In this document: piece after piece, positions 16,249 to 26,216 of the stretch
Position numbering within the stretch: the first letter of the stretch is position 1
Layout: every line of letters starts with the position of its first letter
Source: Candidatus Sulfopaludibacter sp. SbA3
GTDB lineage: Bacteria > Pseudomonadota > Alphaproteobacteria > Caulobacterales > Hyphomonadaceae
NCBI GenBank assembly: GCA_945888325.1
Contig: CAMDAC010000028.1
Span: 1-37,480 of the forward strand
Length of the DNA stretch: 37,480 bases
Direction: 5' to 3'
The notes under the pieces: model-generated
What the model was told of the DNA's origin: nothing
Databases searched by the model: none
What the model saw: only the letters and a program-made list of their open reading frames with translations
Program-made: the position numbers and the translations under genes

Positions 16249-17289
16249 ATGGCGGCTGCGGCTGAAGGTTTCCAGGTCAGGCTCGTGCCGGAAGACGAGT
16301 ACACGCACGATCCCGGCACGGCCGAGAACTACAATGAAAGCATGTATTTCAACGTGTTCGACGCGGGCAAGCGCGCCGGCGCGTGGTTCCGGATCGGCAA
16401 CCGTCCGAACCAGAACTATGCCGAGATGTCGATGTGCGTCTATTTCCCGGATGGCCGGGTCGGCTTCATGTTTGCGCGGCCCGCGATCAGCGGCAATTCG
16501 GAGATGAATGCGGGCGGGCTCAAGATCGAGGTCGTGACACCGTTCAAGGAACTGCGCGTGACCTACACGGGTGAGCTTCTGGTGATGAAGGAGCCGCTCC
16601 AGATGGCGGATCCGAAGGTGGCGTTCCGGAACAATCCGCGCCTGCCCTGCCGGATGGAGATCACCTATACCGGGCTGTCGCCGATGTATGGCGGCGAGGT
16701 ACTAAAGGCGGACGGTTCGCCGATCGAGATCGATCCCGAGAAGTCGTTCGCCAAGGCGCACTATGAACAGCATTGCGGCGCCAAGGGCTTTATCGAGTGC
16801 GACGGCGTCCGGCTGGAGATCGACGGGCACGGCCTGCGCGACAAGTCCTGGGGGCCGCGCCACTGGCAGGCGATCGAATGGTATCGCTGGTGCCCGATGA
16901 ATTTCGGTCTGGACTTCGGGATGATGTTCAACGTGATGAGCGACGGCAAGGGCGGCGCCCGGCCGAGCGGCATGGTGTACCGCGACGGCGTCTACGATGA
17001 CATCATCGCCTGCGACCTGACGAGCACCTGGGACGAGAACGAATACCAGACAGACCTGACCGCGAAGATCGAGACAAAGGCGGGCAAGAATTACACCGTC
17101 ACCGGCAAGGTGCTGTCGCTCATCCCGCTGCGCAACCGGCGCACGACGCCGGACGGGGTCGAGCTGACCACACGCATCACCGAGGCGATGACCGAGTATC
17201 ATTGCGACGGAAAGGTCGGCTACGGCATGAGCGAGTATCTCGACCAGATCATCGACGGACGGCCCATGGGACGTCTGGCGGGGCACTGA
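16249..17289 (+). CDS. Conserved CrtC/AttH-like (DUF7064-type) protein
   Basis: The 346-residue protein is rich in beta-strand patterns and has no signal peptide. The segment HGLRDKSWGPRHWQ matches the G-x-R-D-x-SWG-x-R motif seen in AttH/CrtC-type double-lipocalin proteins and the related DUF7064/7065 families. The early YNESMYFNVFDAG and MEITYTGLSPMYGG segments fit the same group. The substrate is unknown; relatives act on or bind hydrophobic molecules. The ATG at 16249 has GGGAGAAG seven bases upstream; the longer open frame from 16084 runs antisense over the nnr remnant and is rejected. It converges with nnr, four bases apart. Confidence 0.7.
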   Translation: MAAAAEGFQVRLVPEDEYTHDPGTAENYNESMYFNVFDAGKRAGAWFRIGNRPNQNYAEMSMCVYFPDGRVGFMFARPAISGNSEMNAGGLKIEVVTPFKELRVTYTGELLVMKEPLQMADPKVAFRNNPRLPCRMEITYTGLSPMYGGEVLKADGSPIEIDPEKSFAKAHYEQHCGAKGFIECDGVRLEIDGHGLRDKSWGPRHWQAIEWYRWCPMNFGLDFGMMFNVMSDGKGGARPSGMVYRDGVYDDIIACDLTSTWDENEYQTDLTAKIETKAGKNYTVTGKVLSLIPLRNRRTTPDGVELTTRITEAMTEYHCDGKVGYGMSEYLDQIIDGRPMGRLAGH

Positions 17290-17293
17290 TCCG

Positions 17294-18742
17294 CTAGCGC
17301 GCCACCATCTCCCCATGCAGCGCGCTGAGGATATCCGGCAGCTGTTGTTCCAGGTCTTCGGCGATCAGCCCGGCCCCGACGCGGCGGCCGGCCTCGCCAT
17401 GGATCCAGGCGCCCATGGCGGCGGCGAGGAAACTGTCCACGCCTTGCGTCATGAAGCCCGCGAGAATGCCTGCAAGGACATCGCCTGAGCCGGCGGTGGC
17501 GAGCCAGCGCGTGGCGTGGGTGTTGACGACGACATGCCCGCTCGGCGAGGCGATCACCGTGTCGGCGCCCTTGACGATCACGAGGCAGCCCGCTTTCGCG
17601 GCGGCCTCGCGGGCGGCTTCGATCTTGTTGGGCGCGCTGTCGAGAAGGTCGCCAAAGAGGCGTTCGAACTCGCCGGTATGCGGCGTCAGCACGTCCGGTT
17701 CGCGCAGCATGGCGAACAGGGCGGAGGGATTGTCCGCGAAGACCGTCAGCGCATCGGCATCGAGCACGGCGCGGGCGGCGGATTTGAGCACGGCGGCGAC
17801 GTTCTGGCGGGTCTGCGGCGTGACGCCGGCGGCGGGGCCGATGATGACGACGCTGGCTTTCTGGGCGGCCTCCAGAAGTTCGTCTGCTCCGTCTACGGAG
17901 GACAGCATGATCGCGGTGAGATGCGCGGCATTGGTCATCATCGCCGAGGGCGGCGAGAGCAGGGTCACGAGCCCCGCCCCGGCGCGCAGGCCTGCGCGGG
18001 CCGCGAGACGGGCGGCGCCCGTGGAACTCATCTGTCCACTGACGACTTTCAGGTGGCCCCGGCGATGCTTGTAGTCGCCCTGCCCCGGTTGCGGCAGTTC
18101 GGCCGCCCAGAGCGCCGGACTGTTTTCCATCGCGCGGGTCTGAGTGGGCACGCCGATATCGGCCACCATCACGGCGCCGCAGAAAGCTGCACCGGGCAGC
18201 AGCACGTGGGCCGGGCGGAGCGCCGCGAAGGTGATGGTGCCTTCGGCACGGAAGCAGGGCCCGAGGGGCTTCGCGGTGAAGCCGTCGATGCCGGAGGGCA
18301 CATCGACCGACACCACGCGCGCCGGGCGGGCGGCGAGCGCGGCGGCAGCGCCTTCGAGCGGGCGCGTCAGGCCTCCGCCATACAGCGCATCGAGCACCAG
18401 CTCATGCGGCGCGGTGAGCGCCTCCTCGAGCGTGCCGACCTTGCCGTCCCAGAGTGCAGCGGCCTTGGCGGCATCGCCTTGAAGCTCGGCCACCGGCACG
18501 GCGCAGAAGACTTCGACCTTGCGCCAGAGTTTGGCGAGTGCGGCGGCCGCGACGAAGCCGTCGCCGCCATTGCCGCCGGGGCCGCACAGGACCTGGATAT
18601 GGCCTTCCGGCCAATGCGCGTGGACGAACTCGGCCACCGCCTCACCGGCGCGTTGCATGAGGGTGAAACTGTCGGTGCCCGCAGCGATTACCGCCTGCTC
18701 AGCGGCGCGCATTTCCTGCGGCGTAAGAATTGGTCTGCCCAT
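17294..18742 (-). CDS. nnr: Bifunctional NAD(P)H-hydrate epimerase / ADP-dependent dehydratase
   Basis: The enzyme repairs damaged NAD(P)H: the N-terminal YjeF domain epimerises the hydrate, and the C-terminal kinase-like domain dehydrates the S-form using ADP. Residues 1-210 show MRAAEQAVI and VLCGPGGNGGDGFVAA. The C-terminal part shows GHLKVVSGQMSSTGAARLAARAG, DADALTVF, LTPHTGEFERLFG, VIVKGADTVI and the late TAGSGDVLAGILAGF signature. The length of 482 residues is normal. It is the last gene of the coq4-phosphatase-nnr operon, nine bases after its neighbour. A fossil of its 3' end lies 1.2 kb downstream. Confidence 0.95.
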   Translation of the reverse strand: MGRPILTPQEMRAAEQAVIAAGTDSFTLMQRAGEAVAEFVHAHWPEGHIQVLCGPGGNGGDGFVAAAALAKLWRKVEVFCAVPVAELQGDAAKAAALWDGKVGTLEEALTAPHELVLDALYGGGLTRPLEGAAAALAARPARVVSVDVPSGIDGFTAKPLGPCFRAEGTITFAALRPAHVLLPGAAFCGAVMVADIGVPTQTRAMENSPALWAAELPQPGQGDYKHRRGHLKVVSGQMSSTGAARLAARAGLRAGAGLVTLLSPPSAMMTNAAHLTAIMLSSVDGADELLEAAQKASVVIIGPAAGVTPQTRQNVAAVLKSAARAVLDADALTVFADNPSALFAMLREPDVLTPHTGEFERLFGDLLDSAPNKIEAAREAAAKAGCLVIVKGADTVIASPSGHVVVNTHATRWLATAGSGDVLAGILAGFMTQGVDSFLAAAMGAWIHGEAGRRVGAGLIAEDLEQQLPDILSALHGEMVAR

Positions 18743-18751
18743 GGGGGCGGC

Positions 18752-19291
18752 TCATAGCACGCGGGTGGCGGCTTCGCTTCCATATTCTGCCACGCGCAGA
18801 CCGGCGCCGCGCCGCTCGAGACGGGTCACCGAGCAATGGCCGGGACGGAACACGGTCACCCGGTCACCTCCCTCCAGAAGGCCGCACAGCGCGTTGATCG
18901 CCACGAAGTGGGAGAACACGGCGGTGTGGGGTGGCAGGGCCTCGACGAAGGCGCCCATGCGCGCGCGCCAGTCCACGAACGGCGCGCCTGCTTCGGTCCA
19001 AGTACCGGCCATCAGGTTGCGAAGCCAGGTGACGCGGTCCTCGATGTCCGGCGGCGTGCCGATTTCCGAAACCTGCGGAGAGATCGCCGGCGTAAGCGAG
19101 AGAAGGCCCGACAAGGGCGCCGAGGTTTCGCGGCAGCGCTGCATTGGGCTGGAGATGATGTTCGTGATGGCGAACGCCTTCAGCTGCGCCGCGACGGCTT
19201 CCGCCTGCTTTGCGCCAAGCGCGCTGAGGCCGGGATCGGGATGATCCCCCCAGCCCGCTGCGGCCTCGCCATGCCGGATCAGGTAGATCAA
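18752..19291 (-). CDS. Histidine phosphatase family protein
   Basis: The phosphoglycerate-mutase-like fold uses a phospho-histidine intermediate. The 179-residue product starts MIYLIRHGEA (RHG catalytic motif), followed by SSPMQRCRETS (second arginine region) and VFSHFVAINALCG (second catalytic His). The start is a TTG at 19291 that overlaps the coq4 TGA (TTGA); it is chosen because the family motif begins immediately after it. This implies translational coupling to coq4. Substrate is unknown. Confidence 0.88.
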   Translation of the reverse strand: MIYLIRHGEAAAGWGDHPDPGLSALGAKQAEAVAAQLKAFAITNIISSPMQRCRETSAPLSGLLSLTPAISPQVSEIGTPPDIEDRVTWLRNLMAGTWTEAGAPFVDWRARMGAFVEALPPHTAVFSHFVAINALCGLLEGGDRVTVFRPGHCSVTRLERRGAGLRVAEYGSEAATRVL

Positions 19292-20082
19292 GCGGCGACC
19301 GGCTCGCCGGCCATCGCCTGCGGTTGGAGCGCCGGAGTGTAGCCATTCTGGCCGAGCAGCTTGAGCGTCTCGCGGTAGATGACGGGTTTCGCGATACCGA
19401 GCCGCGCGCGCGCCGCGTCGAGCGGCTCGTGCATCAGGGCGATAATGTCCTGCTCGATGATCTTCTGGGCGGCCGCGCCATTGCGTTTGCCTTCCCAGAA
19501 ACAGTCCATGATGCGGGCACCCTTGGGCGCGTGCTTTACGATCGTGCGGCAGCCGACATATGCGATGAAGATGACGCCGAGGCCCGGTTGCTGGCTGTAC
19601 GTGAAGGCCAGCAGGGAGGCTTCGCCGAGTGCGTCGCGGTTATAGCCCGACAGCACATGGAAAAGGTCATGCGTGTCGCGCAGACGATTGCCGTACCACA
19701 TCATGTCGTCTTCGTATTCGCGGGCCTTGGAGCGGAACTTCTCGCTCTCGTCCACGAGGCCCTGGGCGGAGAGGCCCTCGCGCTCCATGAACTCGACATA
19801 GGCGCGCCCGACCGTGCCGTCCGGCAGGTCCCGGATCCAGCTGTGATCGTCGAGGATCGGCGGCAGGTAGGGCTTCTCCTTTAGGAGTTTCTGCCCCTCG
19901 GGCTTTGCCGCAAAGGCCCAGAAGTTCTTCTCGAACGAGTTGCCGTTAAGCGCCTCGATGATGTGGAACACCTGTTCGGTGTCTTCCTTGTCCGCGATCA
20001 GCTTTTGCATGTGCGACCACGCCTTGAGCGGACGGAAGGCCGCCGCGCGGCGATCAGGATGGACATAGGCTTGGGCGGTCAT
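19288..20082 (-). CDS. Coq4-family ubiquinone biosynthesis protein
   Basis: Coq4 is needed for ubiquinone synthesis in eukaryotes and many alphaproteobacteria. The 264-residue product contains the conserved metal motif H-D-x2-H-x11-E: His138, Asp139, His142 and Glu154 in RDTHDLFHVLSGY...GE. The surrounding YVEFMEREGLS and LAFTYSQQPGLGVIFIAYVG also fit the family. Start ATG at 20082 (MTAQAYVHPD) has GGAG upstream. It is the first gene of a three-gene operon with a histidine phosphatase and nnr; a shared function is not obvious. Confidence 0.9.
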   Translation of the reverse strand: MTAQAYVHPDRRAAAFRPLKAWSHMQKLIADKEDTEQVFHIIEALNGNSFEKNFWAFAAKPEGQKLLKEKPYLPPILDDHSWIRDLPDGTVGRAYVEFMEREGLSAQGLVDESEKFRSKAREYEDDMMWYGNRLRDTHDLFHVLSGYNRDALGEASLLAFTYSQQPGLGVIFIAYVGCRTIVKHAPKGARIMDCFWEGKRNGAAAQKIIEQDIIALMHEPLDAARARLGIAKPVIYRETLKLLGQNGYTPALQPQAMAGEPVAA

Positions 20083-20180
20083 TCGGCGATCTCCGGGAGG
20101 TAGCCATCCTGTAGCACGCACGCCCGGAAGTGAAAAGTGACGCAGGCGTCATTATTTAGGATTTCCCGCCAGAAACGTCT

Positions 20181-20208
20181 GCCTAATTGTTAGGCGCGGG
20201 CGCCTTAT
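20181..20208. promoter_or_regulatory. Adjacent palindromes upstream of glnB
   Basis: GCCTAATTGTTAGGC (20181-20195) is a perfect 6-bp inverted repeat with a 3-base spacer. It overlaps GGCGCGGGCGCC, a second perfect inverted repeat. Both lie 115-140 bases upstream of the glnB start, in the 240-base gap to coq4. No sigma-54 (TGGCAC-N5-TTGC) or NtrC (TGCACCA-N3-TGGTGCA) site was seen. They could bind a regulator of either divergent gene. Confidence 0.4.
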
Positions 20209-20298
20209 TATTTACCATGCAGGGTATGCGGCGCACGACTCCCCCGCCTGACTATCGCGTCCACACCCAACACCCCATACGCACGATTGAAATCTTAA

Positions 20299-20661
<363 letters not shown>

Positions 20662-20730
20662 GCTCACACCGGCGCGGCCTCCGCGCCCTCATATCAGGCA
20701 GCACAAACAGCTCACCAGAAGGCAAACCCA

Positions 20731-22134
<1,404 letters not shown>

Positions 22135-22161
22135 GCTTCGTGGCCCTTGGGCCGTGAGCAG

Positions 22162-22193
22162 GGCCGGCATCTTCGGATGCCGGCCTTTTCTTT
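22162..22193 (+). terminator. Rho-independent terminator of glnBA
   Basis: GGCCGGCATC, the UUCG-type tetraloop TTCG and GATGCCGGCC form a perfect 10-bp stem, followed by TTTTCTTT. It ends four bases before the first in-frame ATG of the metallophosphoesterase ORF at 22197, which is one reason to prefer its later start. Confidence 0.97.
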
Positions 22194-22220
22194 GCCATGA
22201 AGGCTGATCAGGAAAGGGCG

Positions 22221-23138
22221 ATGATGAAGCTTGTGATTTTCTGGGGCAGCTGGCTCTACTTCCCTTTCGCAGCGCTGTGCCTGTGGGCCCTGCTCCGCGG
22301 CCGGCCCGCCGTGAAAGTCGCCGCTGCCCTGGCGCTCGCGATCACCAGCGTGCTCGCCTACGCGCGCTTCGTTGAACCGCGCCAGCTCGTCACGCACCGC
22401 GAGACGATTGTTTTGCCGGGTGCCAGCGAAAGCTCACCGTCGATCCGGATTGCGCTGTTTGGTGATCCGCATATCGGCATCTTCGGCAATGCCATGCCGA
22501 TCGAGCGCATCGTGGCGCGGATCAATTCCGAGGACGTCGACGCGGTCTTCCTGGCAGGCGACCTGACGTATCATCCGGACCCGGAGGATATTCCTGAAGA
22601 CTTTGCCGCGCTGGGAAACCTTGACGCGCCGCTCTTCGCCGTGCTCGGCAATCACGATGTTGGCCGCCCGGGAAGTGACCTGACGGATCCCCTGCTCGCC
22701 GCCCTCGGCGACGCCGGCGCCACGATCATGCACAACCGCGCGGTCGAGACGGATATCGCAGGACACGGCCTCATCATCTCCGGCGCGTCCGACCTCTGGC
22801 AGCGGCGCCAAGATTTCACCTTTTCGTCCGGCCTGCCCGCCGGCAAGCCGGTGATCCTTCTGACGCACAATCCGGATACGGCGCTCGTCGTGCCGGATGA
22901 CTTTGCCTATGACCTGATGCTCGCCGGCCATACGCATGGCGGACAGGTTCGCATACCGGGCCTCTACCAGAAGATCCTTCCGGTCACCGGCCCGTTCGAC
23001 AAGGAACTGGACCGCTATGCTTCGCCGGCGGGAGAACGACTTGTCTATGTGACGACCGGAACGGGCATGGTCGGTGTGCCGATGCGATTCCTGATGCCGC
23101 CGCGCGTGGATATCCTGACGATCCACCCGCCGGAATGA
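22221..23138 (+). CDS. Membrane-anchored metallophosphoesterase
   Basis: The 305-residue product opens with two hydrophobic stretches (LVIFWGSWLYFPFAALCLWALL and VAAALALAITSVLAYA) that would anchor it in the inner membrane. It then shows all five metallophosphatase motifs in order: FGDPHIG, LAGDLTYH, LGNHDVG, LLTHNPD and AGHTHGGQ. This arrangement resembles YaeI/YkuE-type phosphodiesterases. The substrate is not determined by the sequence. ATG at 22221 has AGGAAAGGG upstream; the earlier ATG at 22197 sits against the glnA terminator. It shares a bidirectional terminator with clpX. Confidence 0.88.
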   Translation: MMKLVIFWGSWLYFPFAALCLWALLRGRPAVKVAAALALAITSVLAYARFVEPRQLVTHRETIVLPGASESSPSIRIALFGDPHIGIFGNAMPIERIVARINSEDVDAVFLAGDLTYHPDPEDIPEDFAALGNLDAPLFAVLGNHDVGRPGSDLTDPLLAALGDAGATIMHNRAVETDIAGHGLIISGASDLWQRRQDFTFSSGLPAGKPVILLTHNPDTALVVPDDFAYDLMLAGHTHGGQVRIPGLYQKILPVTGPFDKELDRYASPAGERLVYVTTGTGMVGVPMRFLMPPRVDILTIHPPE

Positions 23139-23167
23139 AAAAGCCCCGGCGGTGAGGCCGGGGCTTT
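23138..23167. terminator. Bidirectional terminator between metallophosphoesterase and clpX
   Basis: AAAGCCCCGGC and GCCGGGGCTTT form an 11-bp stem around a six-base loop. On the minus strand it is followed by two further T residues (a run of five T), terminating clpX. On the plus strand it ends in three T residues and probably terminates the phosphoesterase transcript. Confidence 0.9.
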
Positions 23168-23190
23168 CGAACTTCCGTGTCCGGAGGGGA

Positions 23191-24453
23191 TCAACCCGCT
23201 TCGGTCTGGGCCTTGTTGGCATGAACATAAAGCGGCTCGGCATTGCCTTCCACCACTTCGGCATTGATCACGACTTCTTCGACGCCGCGCAGGTTTGGCA
23301 GTTCGAACATCGTGTCGAGCAGGATGGCTTCCATGATCGAGCGCAGGCCGCGCGCGCCGGTCTTGCGGCCGATGGCCTTGCGCGAAACCGCGACAAGCGC
23401 CTCGGCCGTGAAGGTCAGCGCCACGTTCTCCATGTCGAACAGTTTCTGGTACTGTTTGAGCAGGGCGTTCTTCGGCTGGGTCAGGATCTGGATGAGGGCT
23501 TTCTCGTCCAGGTCTTCCAGCGTCGCGATGACCGGCAGACGGCCGATGAATTCCGGGATCAGACCAAACTTCTGCAGGTCTTCCGGCTCGGTGCCGCGTA
23601 GCGTCTCGCCGACGCCCTTGTCACTGGCGTTCTTGATGGTCGCGCCAAAGCCGATCGAGGCATTGTCACCGCGCGCGGCGATGATCTTCTCGAGGCCGGC
23701 AAACGCGCCGCCGCAGATGAAGAGAATGTTGGTCGTGTCGACCTGCAGGAATTCCTGCTGCGGATGTTTCCGGCCGCCCTGCGGCGGAACTGCCGCAACG
23801 GTGCCTTCCATGATCTTCAGCAGCGCCTGCTGGACGCCCTCGCCCGACACGTCGCGCGTGATCGAGGGGTTGTCCGACTTGCGCGAAATCTTGTCGATCT
23901 CGTCGATGTAGACGATGCCGCGCTGGGCGCGCTCGACGTTGTAGTCAGCGGCCTGAAGCAGCTTCAGAACGATGTTCTCGACATCCTCGCCGACATAGCC
24001 GGCTTCGGTGAGCGTCGTGGCGTCGGCCATCGTGAACGGCACGTCCAGGATGCGGGCGAGCGTCTGCGCGAGCAGCGTCTTGCCGCAACCCGTCGGGCCG
24101 ACGAGCAGGATGTTGGATTTCGACAGCTCCACCCCGTCGGCCTTGCCGGCATGGGAGAGGCGTTTGTAATGGTTGTGGACCGCGACCGAGAGGATGCGTT
24201 TCGCGTGGCGCTGGCCGATGACATAGTCATCCAGCACATCGCAGATTTCCTGCGGCGTCGGAACGCCCTCACGGGACTTGATCGCTGAGGTTTTGTTTTC
24301 CTCGCGAATGATGTCCATGCAGAGTTCGACGCACTCATCGCAGATGAACACGGTCGGTCCAGCAATGAGCTTTTTCACCTCATGCTGGCTCTTCCCGCAG
24401 AAAGAGCAGTAGAGCGTGTTCTTGGAGTCGCCGGAGCCGTTTTGCTTCGTCAT
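23191..24453 (-). CDS. clpX: ATP-dependent Clp protease ATPase subunit ClpX
   Basis: ClpX is the hexameric unfoldase that feeds substrates to ClpP, central to cell-cycle proteolysis in alphaproteobacteria. The 420-residue product has the N-terminal C4 zinc domain ([14 protein letters not shown], then [10 protein letters not shown]), Walker A GPTGCGKT, Walker [11 protein letters not shown], the pore-loop segment [11 protein letters not shown] and a C-terminal sensor 2 in [11 protein letters not shown]. It lies 126 bases downstream of clpP on the same strand. Confidence 0.98.
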   Translation of the reverse strand: MTKQNGSGDSKNTLYCSFCGKSQHEVKKLIAGPTVFICDECVELCMDIIREENKTSAIKSREGVPTPQEICDVLDDYVIGQRHAKRILSVAVHNHYKRLSHAGKADGVELSKSNILLVGPTGCGKTLLAQTLARILDVPFTMADATTLTEAGYVGEDVENIVLKLLQAADYNVERAQRGIVYIDEIDKISRKSDNPSITRDVSGEGVQQALLKIMEGTVAAVPPQGGRKHPQQEFLQVDTTNILFICGGAFAGLEKIIAARGDNASIGFGATIKNASDKGVGETLRGTEPEDLQKFGLIPEFIGRLPVIATLEDLDEKALIQILTQPKNALLKQYQKLFDMENVALTFTAEALVAVSRKAIGRKTGARGLRSIMEAILLDTMFELPNLRGVEEVVINAEVVEGNAEPLYVHANKAQTEAG

Positions 24454-24579
24454 AACTTCCTCAATGCCGTGAAACGCTTAACGCAGGCTTTAAGGCCTGC
24501 CTGGAAGCGATCCGGTTGTTTAAGTCTATAGTTGTTCGCCAAGCCTGCAAGGGGCGGGCCGCACGTTGGAAACAGTGGA

Positions 24580-25203
24580 TTATTTCTCGTCATCCGCCGA
24601 CCGGCGCTCGTAAACCTTGTCTACAATGCCGAATTCCATGGCCTGTTCGGCCGTCAGGAAGGTGTCGCGGTCGAGTTTGCGCTCGATGACGTCATACGGC
24701 TGGCCGGTGTGACGCACATAAATATTGTTAAGACGGCGCTTCAATTCGATAATCTCTTCGGCATGGCGCTCAATATCAGTCGCAACGCCCGAATAGCCGC
24801 CCGACGGCTGGTGCAGCATGACACGGGCATTCGGCAGCGCGATCCGCATGCCTTTTTCCCCGGCGGCAAGCAGCAGCGACCCCATCGAGGCCGCCTGGCC
24901 GATGCAGACCGTCGAGATCGGGCAGCGGACATATTGCATGGTGTCGTAGATCGCGAGACCCGACGAGACGTAACCGCCTGGGCTGTTGATATACATGGCG
25001 ATTTCGCGCTTCGGGTTCTCGGATTCGAGGAACAGGAGCTGCGAGGTCGTCAGTGCCGCGACGCCATCATCGATGGGCCCGGTGAGAAAAATGATGCGCT
25101 CCTTGAGAAGGCGCGAGAAGATATCAAAGGCCCGCTCTCCCCGGCTCGTCTGTTCGACAACCATCGGGACAAGGTTGAGCGCGGTCTCATGGATATTGGA
25201 CAT
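24580..25203 (-). CDS. clpP: ATP-dependent Clp protease proteolytic subunit ClpP
   Basis: ClpP forms the double-heptameric serine protease chamber. The 207-residue product carries the catalytic serine in [13 protein letters not shown], the histidine in [11 protein letters not shown], and the [15 protein letters not shown] oxyanion region. A typical short propeptide precedes [23 protein letters not shown]. The ATG at 25203 is chosen over the TTG one codon earlier. It is followed by clpX, giving the standard order. Confidence 0.98.
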   Translation of the reverse strand: MSNIHETALNLVPMVVEQTSRGERAFDIFSRLLKERIIFLTGPIDDGVAALTTSQLLFLESENPKREIAMYINSPGGYVSSGLAIYDTMQYVRCPISTVCIGQAASMGSLLLAAGEKGMRIALPNARVMLHQPSGGYSGVATDIERHAEEIIELKRRLNNIYVRHTGQPYDVIERKLDRDTFLTAEQAMEFGIVDKVYERRSADDEK

Positions 25204-25314
25204 CAAAGTAGCCTTTGAAAAAATTGGCTGAATCGCTTGCGATCAGGTTTGGCAGATGCCCCTATATTTGTCCACGCGAGCGACGCCACAAGGGGGCTAC
25301 AGCTGTGGAAAGGC

Positions 25315-26208
25315 TTAGCGGAACGGCCATTCCGGTTCATTGCTCGGCAAGGCCGCTGCCGGATCGCGGATAAAGGCGAGGTAATCGCTGATCACTTTTT
25401 CGCGCTGCAGGTCGCTCAGCAGCACGTGATAGCCGTCCTTGTAGTAGACCGTGCGGACATGCGGCGGCAGATGCGGCGCGGTCCGCTTCAGTCCGTTCGG
25501 CGGCACGACCTGGTCATGGGCGCCATAGGAGACGAGGACCGGAACCCGCGCCGGCAGACGCCGCACTTGTTCGTGGGCCCTCTCCATCAGGGCGACGGCG
25601 CCCTTCAGCTGGTCGATCCGGTTTTCCTGCGCGTGATGCGGGTCAACGTCCTGGATGGCCAGGAACGCGTCATTGTCCGTCAACTTCGGCTTGGCAAACT
25701 TTGGCGGGCGCACGATGAGGCCGGGCGCCGCCTTTGAACCGATCCAGAGCGTGGAGGCGAACAGCGGGTTGAGCGCCCCCCAGCCGCGCAGCCCGGGACC
25801 CGACAGGATCAAGCGGTCCGCGAGGGGTTGGCGCTCGGAGGCGAAAGCGGTGATCGCAACGGCGGCCCCCATCGAGATGGCCACAACACTGACGGTCGCG
25901 GACGGATGCCGGTCACGCGCCAGCGAGACAGCGGTACGCAGGTCCTCCTGCATGGTCGCGTCCCCGGCCCAGAGGCCCCGGTTCACGGAACGGCCAAAGC
26001 CGCGCTGGTCATAGGCATAGACCGTGACACCACTCCGCGCCCATTCAGGGGCCGCGAGCCGGAACTCACCCGCATAGTTGTTCATGCCGTGAATGCCGAC
26101 GATGACGTGCTCTGGCTCGGTGACGCCGTCGGCGGACCAGATGCTCAATCCAAGCCGGGCTCCATCATGGCCTTCCATAGCGCCTTCGCTATCCAGAAAG
26201 GCGGGCAT
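25315..26208 (-). CDS. Alpha/beta hydrolase, cytoplasmic paralogue
   Basis: The 297-residue product is a serine hydrolase of the monoacylglycerol lipase/lysophospholipase type: IVGIHGMNNYAGEF (oxyanion region), VVAISMGAAVAIT (G/A-x-S-x-G nucleophile elbow), SYGAHDQVVPP (Asp) and YKDGYHVLL (His). It is strongly similar along its whole length to the neighbouring upstream gene but lacks that protein's lipoprotein signal. Its ATG at 26208 lies eight bases after the neighbour's stop and aligns with the start of the mature domain. In-frame GTG (26280) and ATG (26253) starts inside the neighbour are possible but weakly supported. Probably a tandem duplication. Confidence 0.87.
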   Translation of the reverse strand: MPAFLDSEGAMEGHDGARLGLSIWSADGVTEPEHVIVGIHGMNNYAGEFRLAAPEWARSGVTVYAYDQRGFGRSVNRGLWAGDATMQEDLRTAVSLARDRHPSATVSVVAISMGAAVAITAFASERQPLADRLILSGPGLRGWGALNPLFASTLWIGSKAAPGLIVRPPKFAKPKLTDNDAFLAIQDVDPHHAQENRIDQLKGAVALMERAHEQVRRLPARVPVLVSYGAHDQVVPPNGLKRTAPHLPPHVRTVYYKDGYHVLLSDLQREKVISDYLAFIRDPAAALPSNEPEWPFR

Positions 26209-26216
26209 GGCGTGGC

